Origin: a bacterium 1XD21-70
Lineage (GTDB): Bacteria; Bacillota; Clostridia; Lachnospirales; Lachnospiraceae
DNA length: 64,000 nt
NCBI GenBank assembly: GCA_003669055.1
Contig: RAYB01000024.1
Location: forward strand, 1-64,000
Direction: 5' to 3'
Part shown: one piece after another, positions 1 through 9,130 of the stretch
How the letters are laid out: every line of letters begins with the position of its first letter
Position numbering within the stretch: the stretch's first letter is position 1
The notes under the pieces: generated by a model
Seen by the model: the letters and a program-made list of their open reading frames with translations, nothing else
Databases searched by the model: none
What the model was told of the DNA's origin: nothing
Program-made: the position numbers and the translations under genes

Positions 1-6
1 CATCAT
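1..6 (-). CDS. Start of a gene that leaves the window on the left
   Basis: Read on the minus strand, a GGAGGG motif lies 7 bases before two consecutive ATG codons at 6-4 and 3-1. This is a normal ribosome binding site and start, so a minus-strand gene probably begins here and runs out of the window. Only its first two codons are visible, so nothing can be said about the product. Confidence 0.5.
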
Positions 7-34
7 AAAAATGCCCTCCTCAATTGATATCTTA

Positions 35-43
35 ATTATACCA
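35..43 (-). promoter_or_regulatory. Extended -10 promoter for the left-edge gene
   Basis: The minus strand reads TGGTATAAT, an extended -10 element. It sits about 30 bases before the start codon at position 6. No good -35 lies at 17 bases. A TTGACA further upstream is 28 bases away and too far to pair. Confidence 0.45.
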
Positions 44-218
44 TACAAAAGGTCATTTTTGTTTAGTTTGTCAACAGGTCCAAACTTTCATACACTCTAA
101 TTCTGAAACAACGGATTCCATCAAAATTTCCATAGCCTTTTCCCCTGTACCCGGGCAACAGATACATTGAAACAACTTCACCCCAGCCATAAAACGGTTC
201 CGAACGGGATTTGCAAAA

Positions 219-1409
219 TCAGGAAAGCAAATGGTTTTCAGCACCTTTCTCCATCACATAAGGCAGCAATTCCCCCAGCCCCCAATATACCTGCCCGTCA
301 AGTCCCACCGTCCGCCCGGCACAAACCATAGAATTTAATATCGCCTCATGAGCCGCCTCCGCAGCCCCCTGAAACGCACGGTTAATCAGGGATTCATGAA
401 TCACTGACTGCACTGCCAAGTCCTCCCTCGCTGCCAGCAGAACCCGGTTAGCCGTACTAAATCCGATCATTACCTCACCGCTCCCATGGCCGGTGTAAGC
501 GCCGGTGCGGGCAATTCCCACCGCTGTCCGGCGCAGAATCCGCCGAAGCTGCCGGTCAGACACCGGAAGATCCGTGGCCAGTATGGTCATAATCGACCCC
601 TGATCTAAATGGGAAACCGCCATACTGCCTTCCAGGCTCTTTTGCGAACTTTTTATCTCGTCCTGCGCCAGTTTTTCCAAATCCCCTTTTTCCCTGTTTT
701 CCTTTCCCGTATCTTCTTTTTCCTTCTCCCATTTCTCCTTCAGTTCCAGAATCCTCTTTCCCACCAAAACCCCATCCAGCACAAAATCCTCCGTGGCGCC
801 AAAATTGGACTGCACCAGCACCCCGATGGTATACTCCTTCCCATAAAATTCCACCACCCGGGAGGCAGACCCGATACCGCCCTTAAGCCCATAGCAGATT
901 GTCCCTGCCCCGGCGCCCACATCCCCCTCTGCAAAATCCACCTCTGCACAGGCAATGGCATCCCACACATGCTCCGCCCTCACCCCGCGTCTTTCAATGT
1001 GGTTGATATGGCAGTCATTACACTCCCCCACCACCGGATTGAGACTTTTGACCGGAACCTGCTCCCTCTCACACTGCCGGATCACATGCTCTGTCAAGGC
1101 ATCCCACACCACCCCCACATTCAAGGTATTGGTAAGGGCAATCGGCGTCTCCAAAGTCCCCAGTTCATCCATCTGAATCAAACCGCAGCTTTTTCCAAAG
1201 CCATTGTGAACATAAGAAGCCGCCACATATTTGCTGGCAAAAGCATTATCCCTCCCCGGAAGAATCACCGTAACCCCGGTATGGTTCTCCTGGTTTTTAA
1301 TGGTACTATGCCCCACCAGCACCCCGGCAACATCCGTAATCTTATTCCCCTTCCCTGTCCTCATCCGTCCCGGCACAATCCCAAAATCCCGAATCCGCTT
1401 CTGATTCAT
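219..1409 (-). CDS. P1-family peptidase (DmpA/aminopeptidase-D-esterase type)
   Basis: Members of the DmpA/BapA (P1, Ntn-hydrolase) family cleave themselves before a serine that becomes the N-terminal nucleophile, then release N-terminal amino acids from small peptides or amides. Family marks are NTLNVGVVWDAL, GTICYGLKGGIGSASR and GSIMTILATDLPVS. The predicted self-cleavage lies between Gly271 and Ser272, counted from the chosen start. The start at 1409 has a GGGAG ribosome binding site; the open frame runs 24 codons further upstream without one. A charged Lys/Glu-rich insert of about 40 residues sits just before the cleavage site. There is no signal peptide, so it should act in the cytoplasm. 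It follows the lipoprotein gene by 87 bases and is probably co-transcribed with it. The substrate is unknown. Confidence 0.85.
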   Translation of the reverse strand: MNQKRIRDFGIVPGRMRTGKGNKITDVAGVLVGHSTIKNQENHTGVTVILPGRDNAFASKYVAASYVHNGFGKSCGLIQMDELGTLETPIALTNTLNVGVVWDALTEHVIRQCEREQVPVKSLNPVVGECNDCHINHIERRGVRAEHVWDAIACAEVDFAEGDVGAGAGTICYGLKGGIGSASRVVEFYGKEYTIGVLVQSNFGATEDFVLDGVLVGKRILELKEKWEKEKEDTGKENREKGDLEKLAQDEIKSSQKSLEGSMAVSHLDQGSIMTILATDLPVSDRQLRRILRRTAVGIARTGAYTGHGSGEVMIGFSTANRVLLAAREDLAVQSVIHESLINRAFQGAAEAAHEAILNSMVCAGRTVGLDGQVYWGLGELLPYVMEKGAENHLLS

Positions 1410-1496
1410 AGCCCTCTCCCTTTCCTGATTCCTTTTCCCATTCGTTTCTTTTGTCCTCTTGCCCACTGAAGATAACATCAACCATATAAACTTCCT

Positions 1497-3101
1497 CTAC
1501 TTAATCCGAAAAACCCGGCTCTCCTCCCCGGCCTTAAACGACAGGAAAACATGCTCATCCTCCTGCATAATCCCCTCCCCAATATGGAAAATCAGCCCCC
1601 CGTTCTTCACTTCCCCCGGCTCTACCGAAGCGCTGGCCAAATCTGACATTCCAATCAAATCTACCGGTATATAGCGGTGTCCTCCTGAGGTTATCAGATG
1701 TATCATCAAATCCTCATTGGTGCCAATCATACTGAGAAAAGACGTTTTCTCCGCCCCCAGATTCTCCACATCCATATCCATATACGCAAAAACCTTATCC
1801 TCATCCGCTTCAAAATACATGGTGCTGCTTTCCAGCCGCTTCTTCTCCTCCGCCTGGTTTAAGGTAATCCCCCATCCCTTGATCTCAACCCTGTCGCCGA
1901 AAGATTTCACATCCGACCGGAGAAGATATCCCTCCACCTCCTGCTGAATCTCCCGAACCCGCTCCTGAGCCATTTGAAGTTTCAGGCCGGACTCAATCTC
2001 CACCCCTGTAATCCGCTCAAGGATCTCTGTCGAAATACTCTCCTCATCCCCGGCAAACTCCGAACTGGCAATTGCCCTTCCCTCCTCACCATCCTTTGAC
2101 CAATAGACCACCGGCCTCTGGCTAAAGGCATGTCCCAAAGGCGTCACGCTTCCCGAATACTTATGCTTCTCCCGATCTTCCAGATCCTCCCTCTCCTCAA
2201 ACACCAGTTCAAACCGGTAATTTTCTTCTCCCCTGGCAAGGGTAAAACAATTCCCATCCGCCGCCGGCTCCCAGCCCTCCTTCTGTGCCATGCGGTAAAC
2301 CTGAGCAAAATAGAGATTATTAATATCAAAATCCGGATATTCCCTGGTCTCATCCCCGTTAATAACCGTGATTCCGTTGGTATCCTTTCTCACAGCCTGT
2401 AATTCTTCCTCCGGCACATCCGCCGGAATTTCCCCCAGGAAATACCGTTCCAAAAACATCAGATAATTGGTTTCCAGATACTGCTGCATGGACTCCTTAT
2501 CATGGAATCCGGTAACACTGTCCGGAATCCGGATTACCCCCGGCTGGTATCCCTCCGGCGCAAACCCCTGGATCTCCACCCGGATATTGGCGCTGTTCCA
2601 CCCATCCCCCACTGTACCCCTGGTAAATTTTGCCGGAAGTTCTGCCTCCTTATAGGCATCCGCAATTTGAGCCAGCTTCTCTGCCAGCCCTTCGATCTCT
2701 TTGTAGCCCTCAATGGTGGCCACCAGTTCTTTCTCCCCTTCTCCCGGTTCCAGAAAAAGTTCCATCTCCCCGGCCTTTTTCATCACAAAAGCCATGGGCA
2801 AAGTGTCGTCAAAGCCCTTGTTTGTATATTCCTCCCCCACAGGATACACCTCAAACTCCAGCTTCTCTCCATCCTTCTGCATCACCCGGTAGGAAGCCTC
2901 CTCCCCCTCTCCGGATATCAGTTCAATCTGAAATTTCCCGCCGTACCGGTTTTTCAGATACTCCTCCACTTCCGGATAAGGAGACTTTTCTCCCAGGGCA
3001 GAACAGCCTGAAAGGCAAAATGCCAGGCACAGACTGGCTGCCAACATCCTTCCGCCCCAAAATCCCGCTCCTCTTTTCCCTGTCTCTTCCATAATCTCCA
3101 T
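1497..3101 (-). CDS. Secreted lipoprotein of unknown function
   Basis: This 534-residue protein starts with a short basic stretch, a hydrophobic segment and the lipobox LSGC, with lipidated Cys33. It should therefore be anchored to the outer face of the membrane. GGAGGAG lies 5 bases before the ATG. The rest is acidic and rich in Glu and Tyr, with no further membrane segment and no motif I recognise. It lies between the transaminase and the peptidase genes on the same strand, which is the only functional hint. It could be a sensor or binding protein; I do not assign a role. Confidence 0.75.
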   Translation of the reverse strand: MEIMEETGKRGAGFWGGRMLAASLCLAFCLSGCSALGEKSPYPEVEEYLKNRYGGKFQIELISGEGEEASYRVMQKDGEKLEFEVYPVGEEYTNKGFDDTLPMAFVMKKAGEMELFLEPGEGEKELVATIEGYKEIEGLAEKLAQIADAYKEAELPAKFTRGTVGDGWNSANIRVEIQGFAPEGYQPGVIRIPDSVTGFHDKESMQQYLETNYLMFLERYFLGEIPADVPEEELQAVRKDTNGITVINGDETREYPDFDINNLYFAQVYRMAQKEGWEPAADGNCFTLARGEENYRFELVFEEREDLEDREKHKYSGSVTPLGHAFSQRPVVYWSKDGEEGRAIASSEFAGDEESISTEILERITGVEIESGLKLQMAQERVREIQQEVEGYLLRSDVKSFGDRVEIKGWGITLNQAEEKKRLESSTMYFEADEDKVFAYMDMDVENLGAEKTSFLSMIGTNEDLMIHLITSGGHRYIPVDLIGMSDLASASVEPGEVKNGGLIFHIGEGIMQEDEHVFLSFKAGEESRVFRIK

Positions 3102-3485
3102 AAAATCTCCTCCAAACTATGTAATATACTCCTAAAATCTCCTTGGCACCTGCCTCAACTGCTGATTTTCCGTCCTGTGCACATAAATCTCATCCGCACA
3201 CGCCCTTGCGCTCTTTCTAAACAGATCCCCCTCTGTACTGTGCCTTAGCATCTGTTCGCTGCACCTTTACATCTCTGCACTTTTGCACCTCTGACAAAAA
3301 ATCCGCCCACAAAACAAGACACAAAAAGCCTCCGGCAATCCATGGCATAACATGCTGCCGGAAACTCATTACTCCTGTATTTGCGAGAGGGCTCTTGCCG
3401 AAATACTTGATTTGTCCCGGGCACGCTCTGAACCGGCAGGCTGCCTGCCCTCCGGCCGTGACGGTAAAGCTGTTCTCCACTGCCT
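3102..3485. other. Intergenic stretch, no convincing gene
   Basis: A 384-base gap between two minus-strand genes. A minus-strand frame could give a 50-residue peptide from an ATG at 3369 to 3217, with one hydrophobic segment (WIAGGFLCLVLW). Its AGGAG is only 2 bases from the ATG, and another frame overlaps it over the same stretch, so I do not call a gene. I see no strong promoter or terminator. Confidence 0.4.
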
Positions 3486-4325
3486 TTACCCCTCAATCTC
3501 CTCCATATATTTATCCCTCAGCTTCTTCACCAGTTCCGGGTTCTTCATCCCCACTGCCTTTTTGTCCAGTTCCATGGCACGCATGCTGGGATGGCTGGTA
3601 CTGGACACAATAATCTCGTCCGCCTCTGCCATCTCCTCCAGGGTAAACGCCCTCTCCTCCACCAAAATCCCTAATTCCCCACAATACCGGATCATATGCT
3701 TGCGCTCCGTCCCCGGCAGAATCAGGTTATCCAGAGGGTGGGTGACAAACACCCCGTCTTTGATCAGGGAAATATTGGAGTGGGAACCCTCTGTCACATA
3801 CCCGTCACGCACAAACACCGCCTCGCTGCACCCGGCCTCTTTTGCCTTCTGGGCTGCCATAACATTGGGAAGCAGGTTCAGGGTCTTGATATTGCAGTGG
3901 AGGAAACGGGTATCCTCTATGCTAAGCAGGCGGTACTCATCCGACATCTCCACCCCTTTCCAGGGCTTGCTGTACACATAGAGATTACTGGCCGCCCCTT
4001 CCGGAAACAGATGGTTTCTCGGGGATGTGGCACGGGTAATCTGCCAGTAGAGAAACTGGCAGGGACTCTCCACCTTCTCCGCCAGTTCCTCCAGCAGATG
4101 CCCGATCTCCTCCTTAGGCGCCGGCAGTTCAATCTTTACCAGGGCAGCGCTGCTTGCCATCCTGTCCAGGTGGTCTTCCAAAGCAAAGATCTTGTGGTGA
4201 AACACCATCGCCACCTCATAGATCCCATCCCCAAAATAGAACCCCCTGTCATTGGCCGGTATCATCATATCCTCAATCGATGTGATCTTTCCATTATAAT
4301 AAGCCAGGTTTTTCATTCGTTCCAT
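3486..4325 (-). CDS. dat: D-amino-acid transaminase (class IV PLP enzyme)
   Basis: This enzyme swaps amino groups between D-amino acids and 2-oxo acids (D-alanine + 2-oxoglutarate to pyruvate + D-glutamate), supplying D-Glu/D-Ala for peptidoglycan. The 279-residue length fits the family. DRGFYFGDGIYEV near residue 26, QITRATSPRNHLFPEG near 95 and TEGSHSNISLIKDG are typical of Bacillus-type D-amino-acid transaminases. The PLP lysine is Lys147 in NIKTLNLL. An AGGAGAGGA motif precedes the ATG at 4325. A branched-chain or 4-amino-4-deoxychorismate activity is less likely, because the SPR-x-HxFP pattern matches the D-amino-acid group. Confidence 0.87.
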   Translation of the reverse strand: MERMKNLAYYNGKITSIEDMMIPANDRGFYFGDGIYEVAMVFHHKIFALEDHLDRMASSAALVKIELPAPKEEIGHLLEELAEKVESPCQFLYWQITRATSPRNHLFPEGAASNLYVYSKPWKGVEMSDEYRLLSIEDTRFLHCNIKTLNLLPNVMAAQKAKEAGCSEAVFVRDGYVTEGSHSNISLIKDGVFVTHPLDNLILPGTERKHMIRYCGELGILVEERAFTLEEMAEADEIIVSSTSHPSMRAMELDKKAVGMKNPELVKKLRDKYMEEIEG

Positions 4326-4367
4326 AACAATTCCTCTCCTCTCGCGCTTTGACGCGGCATTTATTTT

Positions 4368-4521
4368 TCATTCCATTTCAGTATACGATTTACGAATTGG
4401 TTTGTAAAGAGAAAATGCGTCGCCATCCCGCAGGAAAAAGAACTGCTGCCAGCATAAGGGCTTCAAACTCCTCCGCCTTTTGCGGCTTGGCCTGATAAAT
4501 ACATATTTCACTAAATGGCAT
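4368..4521 (-). pseudogene. Remnant of a small monooxygenase-like (ABM-fold) gene
   Basis: A perfect GGAGG sits 7 bases before an ATG at 4521. The frame then reads MPFSEICIYQAKPQKAEEF, which resembles the first strand and helix of small dimeric ABM-fold (antibiotic biosynthesis monooxygenase-like) proteins. After about 23 residues the similarity stops and the frame ends at 4390. A neighbouring frame stays open to 4368. A good start followed by a collapsed body suggests a gene decayed by deletion and frameshift. The family assignment rests on a short stretch. Confidence 0.4.
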
Positions 4522-4612
4522 AAGCATTCCTCCGTTTCCCAAACAGGGGGCAGCACCATCCCATCCTCCACCCTCAGTTAACATTTTTGATATTTTCCCA
4601 TACATAACCACC

Positions 4613-4640
4613 TTTTCAAAAATCCTTCTTCCGCTATAAT
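4613..4640 (+). promoter_or_regulatory. Promoter for the first alpha-galactosidase
   Basis: TTTTCA, a 16-base spacer and a perfect TATAAT at 4635-4640. The transcript would carry a leader of about 135 bases before the ATG at 4783. The rest of the 4326-4782 gap holds only the small gene remnant. I see no clear catabolite-response (cre) box. Confidence 0.55.
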
Positions 4641-4782
4641 AAAGCTACACCGAAAAAATGACACAGACACCACAGACAAACACTACACATGCAACAGCAC
4701 CCGCCAAAGGCAGCTGCCGGGCAGGCTATCCGCCCAAGCCGCTGCCGCCGGGTGGAATCTGACAAAAACGGAGGTACATAAC

Positions 4783-7023
4783 ATGGCAATCCTTTTCCAT
4801 GAAGCAGCAAAAGAGTTCCATCTATACAATGAAACTATCAGCTATATTATAAAAATCCTCGGCAACGGCCACTTAGGCCAGCTATATTTCGGAGCCAGGA
4901 TCAGTGACCGGCCGGATTTCGACCATCTGCTCGAAACCTGCTACCGTCCCATGGCTTCCTACCAGTCTGAGGGCTACTCCTTCTCCTTAGAGCACATTAA
5001 ACAGGAATACCCGGTTTACGGCACCACAGACTTTAAGCTTCCCGCCATGGAAGTCCTCCAGGGCAACGGCAGCCGTATCACCAACTTTACCTACCAGTCC
5101 CACCGCATCTATCCCGGCAAGCCGGTGTTGGAGGGGCTTCCTGCCACCTACACCGAGTCAGGGGAGGAGGCAGACACCCTGGAGGTGACCTTAAAAGACG
5201 AACTCTTAGGATTGCGCCTCGTCCTGCTCTACACCATTTTTAACAACGAGGGAGTGATTGCCAGGAGCGCCCGGTTTGAAAATCCCACACAAGATGCCTT
5301 TGACATCACCAGGGCTATGAGCCTTAGCCTGGATTTGCCGGACTGCGATTATGACTGGATCCAGTTCTCTGGCGCCTGGTCAAGGGAACGGCAGGTGAAA
5401 ACCCGCCGCCTGGAGCAGGGCATCCAGTCCGTCAGCAGCACCCGCGGCCATTCCAGCAACACCCACAACCCCTTTATCGTGCTGAAACGCCCAACCGCGG
5501 ACGAATTCCAGGGCGAAGTGATGGGCTTTTCCCTGATCTACAGCGGCAACTTCCTGGCCCAGGCTGAGGTGGATACCTACAACGTGACCCGGGTCATGCT
5601 GGGCATCAATCCCTTCGGGTTCACCTGGCACTTAGCCCCTGGTGAAAAATTCCAGGTTCCGGAGGCTGTGGCTGTCTACTCCCGCAACGGCTTAAACGGC
5701 ATGAGCCAGACCCTCCACCGCCTCTACCGCAGCCGCCTGGCCAGGGGGGAATGGCGGGACAAGGTACGCCCGATTCTGTTAAACAACTGGGAAGCCACCT
5801 ACTTTGACTTTGACGAGGACAAGCTGGTAGAGATTGCCCGGGCTGCCAAGGCGGACGGCGTGGAACTGTTCGTGCTCGATGACGGCTGGTTCGGCGCCCG
5901 CAGCAATGACTATGCCGGGCTGGGGGACTGGTACGCCAACACCGACCGCCTGCCAGGAGGCATCCGGGGGCTGTCGGAAAAGATCGAAGCCCTGGGCATG
6001 AAATTCGGCCTGTGGGTAGAACTTGAGATGGCCAACATGGACAGCGACCTCTACCGCGCCCATCCCGATTGGCTGATCCAGACCCCCGGGCGTACCCTGT
6101 CCCACGGCAGGCACCAGTATGTGCTGGATTTCTCCCGGGCCGAAGTGGTAGACCACATCTATGAGATGGTAGCCAAAATCCTCTCCGAATCCAAGGTTTC
6201 CTACATTAAATGGGACATGAACCGTTCCATCACGGAATGTTACTCCCTGGCCTTGGCTCCCGAACGGCAGGGCGAGGTATTCCACCGCTATGTATTGGGC
6301 CTGTACTCCCTGTATGAGCGGCTGACCCAGAACTTCCCCCATATCCTCTTCGAGTCCTGCGCCTCCGGCGGCGCCCGGTTCGATGCAGGCATGCTCTACT
6401 ACGCCCCCCAGTGCTGGACAAGCGACGATTCCGACGCGGCTGAGAGGATCAAAATCCAGTACGGCACCAGCTTCGGTTACCCGGTGGTCAGCATGGGCGC
6501 CCATGTATCCGCTGTGCCCAACCATCAGCTCAACCGCATCACCCCCTTGTCCACCCGGGGCAACGTAGCCTTTTTCGGTGCCTTCGGCTATGAACTGGAT
6601 CTCCAGAAGCTGACAGAGGAAGAACGGGAAATGGTCCGGGAGCAGATCCGTTTTATGAAGCGCTACCGCTCTGTCATCCAGTTCGGCACCTTCTACCGGC
6701 TCCAGAGCCCCTTTGAGCACAATATCGCCGCCTGGATGGTGGTATCCGACGACAAGCGGACAGCCATTGTGGGCTACTACAAGATACTGAACGATGTCAA
6801 CTGCGAGTACCGCCGCGTCCGCTTAAAAGGCCTGGACCCGGAAAAAGTCTACCTGGTAGACCAGTCCGGCATGTGCCACGGCGGCGACGAGTTGATGAAC
6901 CTAGGGCTCATCACCACCGATTCCTCTGCCGGGCAGACCTCCAGCGGCCATCCGGAGGAAGGCTTTGAAGTCTGCACGGACTTCTGGTCAAAACTCTATG
7001 TGCTGACGGCCGACAACAATTAA
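4783..7023 (+). CDS. Alpha-galactosidase, GH36
   Basis: This enzyme removes terminal alpha-1,6-galactose from melibiose, raffinose and related oligosaccharides. The 746 residues match the full-length bacterial GH36 layout: N-terminal beta-sandwich, (beta/alpha)8 barrel, C-terminal sheet. VLDDGWFGAR and GDWYANTDRLPGGI mark the barrel. The nucleophile is Asp478 in KWDMNR and the acid/base is Asp548 in TSDDSDA, following CASGGARFDAGMLYY. No signal peptide, so sugars must be imported first. GGAGG lies 8 bases before the ATG. It converges on an AraC gene and shares a terminator with it. The second GH36 at 13306 has the same motifs, so the two may prefer different chain lengths. Confidence 0.95.
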   Translation: MAILFHEAAKEFHLYNETISYIIKILGNGHLGQLYFGARISDRPDFDHLLETCYRPMASYQSEGYSFSLEHIKQEYPVYGTTDFKLPAMEVLQGNGSRITNFTYQSHRIYPGKPVLEGLPATYTESGEEADTLEVTLKDELLGLRLVLLYTIFNNEGVIARSARFENPTQDAFDITRAMSLSLDLPDCDYDWIQFSGAWSRERQVKTRRLEQGIQSVSSTRGHSSNTHNPFIVLKRPTADEFQGEVMGFSLIYSGNFLAQAEVDTYNVTRVMLGINPFGFTWHLAPGEKFQVPEAVAVYSRNGLNGMSQTLHRLYRSRLARGEWRDKVRPILLNNWEATYFDFDEDKLVEIARAAKADGVELFVLDDGWFGARSNDYAGLGDWYANTDRLPGGIRGLSEKIEALGMKFGLWVELEMANMDSDLYRAHPDWLIQTPGRTLSHGRHQYVLDFSRAEVVDHIYEMVAKILSESKVSYIKWDMNRSITECYSLALAPERQGEVFHRYVLGLYSLYERLTQNFPHILFESCASGGARFDAGMLYYAPQCWTSDDSDAAERIKIQYGTSFGYPVVSMGAHVSAVPNHQLNRITPLSTRGNVAFFGAFGYELDLQKLTEEEREMVREQIRFMKRYRSVIQFGTFYRLQSPFEHNIAAWMVVSDDKRTAIVGYYKILNDVNCEYRRVRLKGLDPEKVYLVDQSGMCHGGDELMNLGLITTDSSAGQTSSGHPEEGFEVCTDFWSKLYVLTADNN

Positions 7024-7033
7024 ACGGCATTGC

Positions 7034-7084
7034 AAAAAAGGATTCGCCCTGCTTCCCGTTTTCAGAGCAGGACGAATCCTTTTT
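7034..7084. terminator. Bidirectional terminator
   Basis: AAAAAAGGATTCG and CGAATCCTTTTT flank an inner CCTGCT/AGCAGG pairing. A-run and T-run lie on opposite sides, so the hairpin can stop the GH36 gene from the left and the AraC gene from the right. Confidence 0.85.
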
Positions 7085-7129
7085 AACTGGCCAGCATATC
7101 TTCTTTTGCGCCACACCATCCGCACTGTT

Positions 7130-8005
7130 TTACAGGCTCTGCAATTCCCTCTGCAGCCGTTCCCTGTAAATCGCCGGCACCGAACTTCTGTACTTTGTCG
7201 GCGTAACCCCCATCCTCCTCTTAAAAATCGCCGAAAACGCTGCCGGGTTCTTAAAACCGCAGCTTTCTGCCACCTCCTCCACCGGCTGCCCGCTCAGGGT
7301 CAGCAGTTCCGTGGCACGGGTAATACAGAAATTCGTCAGGTACTCTTTCGGCGAGACCCCCAGTGTCTCATTAAAGATCTGATACAGGTAAACCCGGCTC
7401 ACCGCCACCTCCCGGGCAATATCCGCCACCTGCAGCCCTTCCGAAAAATGCTGCTGGATATAGGCCACCGCCTCCCGCAGATAACGGTTCATATTCTCCC
7501 GGTGGCACTCCGGCTCATACTGCTGCGGCTGCTCCTCACGGATCATATAGGAAATAAATTCATAAAACAAACCGTGCAGATAGAACTCATCCCGCAGGCT
7601 ATTCGTATTATGGCGCAGCATCTCAAAGACCAGGCTCCGCATCCGCTCCTGGTCTCCGTTCTGGAAAGTCAGATGGTTATGGTTATAGCCCAGGCGGTAC
7701 AGATACTCCGGCGCACGGGGGCCGGAAAAGCCCACCCAGACATAAGTCCAGGGATTATCCGGATTCGCCTTATAAAAAGTCACGGTATTCGGTTCAATCA
7801 GAAAACCCTGGCCGGCCTGGAGGTGATAGCGCCGGTTCTCCACCACATAGTCCCCCTCCCCCTCTAAAATATAGTGGACCACGTAATTGGGCCGCACCGC
7901 CGGGCCAAAACTCTGATACCGGTCGCACTTCTCATAGCCGCAAAAACACAGATAAAAATCCTGAATCTGCCGGTTAGTCAGCTGCAATACAAACGACTGT
8001 TCCAT
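7130..8005 (-). CDS. AraC-family regulator with cupin sensor domain
   Basis: A 291-residue two-domain regulator. Residues of about 20-150 form an AraC-type cupin (NYVVHYILEGEGDYVVENRRYHL, split here only for description, with GQGFLIEP following) expected to bind a sugar. The last 100 residues carry two helix-turn-helix motifs, ending in a pattern like VEEVAESCGFKNPAAFSAIFKRRMG. The start at 8005 has GGGGAG; the open frame has a GTG 15 bases upstream without one. It lies 40 bases after a second AraC gene on the same strand and next to the GH36 and ABC genes. Regulation of alpha-galactoside use is inferred from position. Confidence 0.88.
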   Translation of the reverse strand: MEQSFVLQLTNRQIQDFYLCFCGYEKCDRYQSFGPAVRPNYVVHYILEGEGDYVVENRRYHLQAGQGFLIEPNTVTFYKANPDNPWTYVWVGFSGPRAPEYLYRLGYNHNHLTFQNGDQERMRSLVFEMLRHNTNSLRDEFYLHGLFYEFISYMIREEQPQQYEPECHRENMNRYLREAVAYIQQHFSEGLQVADIAREVAVSRVYLYQIFNETLGVSPKEYLTNFCITRATELLTLSGQPVEEVAESCGFKNPAAFSAIFKRRMGVTPTKYRSSVPAIYRERLQRELQSL

Positions 8006-8045
8006 AACCTCTCCCCGCACCTGCCCCTGTCAAATCCCAACGGCA

Positions 8046-8963
8046 TCACAGCGCCCCCTCAATCGGCGGCTGTTTCTCCGTGTACTGCTCCATCTTCTCC
8101 TTATGGCTGCGGTAATTCTTCGGGCTCAGTTCAAATTTCTTTTTAAATGCCTTGGAAAACGCCAGGGAATCCTCATAGCCCACGGCAGCAGAAACCTCCG
8201 TGACCGGCAATTCCGTGGAAATCAGGAGGTTTGCCGCCTTGTGCAGGCGGAAATCCATCAGAAACTTCTGCGCCGACAGCCCCAGTTCCTTCTGGAACAC
8301 ATGGTTTAAATAAGTACGGCTGATCCCCACATAATCGGCAATATCCGTCACGTTGATGCCATAGCTGTGCTTCCACTTCACATAGTCAATGGCCTGCTCC
8401 ACATAGACATTGCTGCTATAGTCATAACGGCCGGCACCGCTCCTCTGGTTTATGTAATCATGGTTGTAATTCTCCACCAAAAGCGCCAGCAGCATCATTA
8501 AAGAAGAATTTCTTTTTAAATCATTGGAAAACGAAAGCTGAACCGAACTCAAAATGGCATTGATCTGCCCCTCCACCTCACCCCGGTTTTTGAAGGGCAG
8601 CACATAAGACTGCTTGGAAAATCCACAGTTTTTCAGAATTGCTTCCGCCCGGATACCGTCAAATCCAATCCAGGCATACGTCCACGGATCCTCCGGGTCG
8701 GCGGCATAACGAACCTCCTCGCCAGGCCGGATCAGGAACATCTGGCTGGCCGTAAGAAAATAGGTGATGCCATTGATGGTGTAAGACCCCTTCCCCTCCA
8801 GGACAAAATGGATAATGTACTCCTCCCGGATCGAATGTTCAATCGCATGGGTGGGCAGGCAATGCTCCAGCCCGCAATGGATCAGGTAGAGATCCATATA
8901 AGTCCCCCGGAGATGTTCCAGACAACGGAACTGGGCAGAATCTGTATACTTAATATTTCTCAT
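8046..8963 (-). CDS. AraC-family regulator, paralogue of its neighbour
   Basis: A 305-residue regulator with the same layout as the downstream gene: cupin-like sensor (YIIHFVLEGKGSYTING, MFLIRPGEEV, DPWTYAWIGFDG) and a C-terminal double helix-turn-helix (VTEVSAAVGYEDSLAFSKAF). GGAGG lies 10 bases before the ATG. It is divergent from the sugar ABC operon, with 243 bases between the two starts that hold both promoters and a paired direct repeat. This is the classical position for an activator of the divergent transport genes. Why two related AraC regulators are kept in tandem is not clear; they may respond to different sugars. Confidence 0.88.
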   Translation of the reverse strand: MRNIKYTDSAQFRCLEHLRGTYMDLYLIHCGLEHCLPTHAIEHSIREEYIIHFVLEGKGSYTINGITYFLTASQMFLIRPGEEVRYAADPEDPWTYAWIGFDGIRAEAILKNCGFSKQSYVLPFKNRGEVEGQINAILSSVQLSFSNDLKRNSSLMMLLALLVENYNHDYINQRSGAGRYDYSSNVYVEQAIDYVKWKHSYGINVTDIADYVGISRTYLNHVFQKELGLSAQKFLMDFRLHKAANLLISTELPVTEVSAAVGYEDSLAFSKAFKKKFELSPKNYRSHKEKMEQYTEKQPPIEGAL

Positions 8964-9047
8964 AAAATTGTTTCCTCCAGTTTTTTAGCAAGTTTCAACA
9001 ATCACCGATGACTTTGACACTGGAAAACCGATTCTACAATTATTCAT

Positions 9048-9076
9048 ATTATACACCATACTGATTCATTTTTCCA
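9048..9076 (-). promoter_or_regulatory. Promoter for the AraC pair
   Basis: On the minus strand, TGGAAA at 9076-9071, a 17-base spacer and a perfect TATAAT at 9053-9048. The -35 overlaps the first copy of the direct repeat at 9068-9080. A bound regulator could thus repress its own gene. Confidence 0.55.
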
Positions 9077-9100
9077 TATCTCTGTTTATTTTTCCATGTC
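9068..9100. promoter_or_regulatory. Paired direct repeat, candidate AraC operator
   Basis: ATTTTTCCATATC at 9068-9080 and ATTTTTCCATGTC at 9088-9100 differ at one base and are spaced exactly 20 bases apart, about two helical turns. AraC-type proteins bind such tandem half-sites. The pair ends 30 bases before the -35 of the ABC operon. Confidence 0.6.
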
Positions 9101-9130
9101 AAAGTTTTAAGTTTTACTGTCAGTTATCCA

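Noticed and set aside
3217-3480. 87-codon minus-strand frame with one hydrophobic segment
   Set aside because: The only start with an AGGAG has just 2 bases of spacing, another frame overlaps it, and no family is recognisable.
5779-6720. 313-codon minus-strand open frame
   Set aside because: Antisense to the first GH36 gene, whose active-site motifs prove the other strand.
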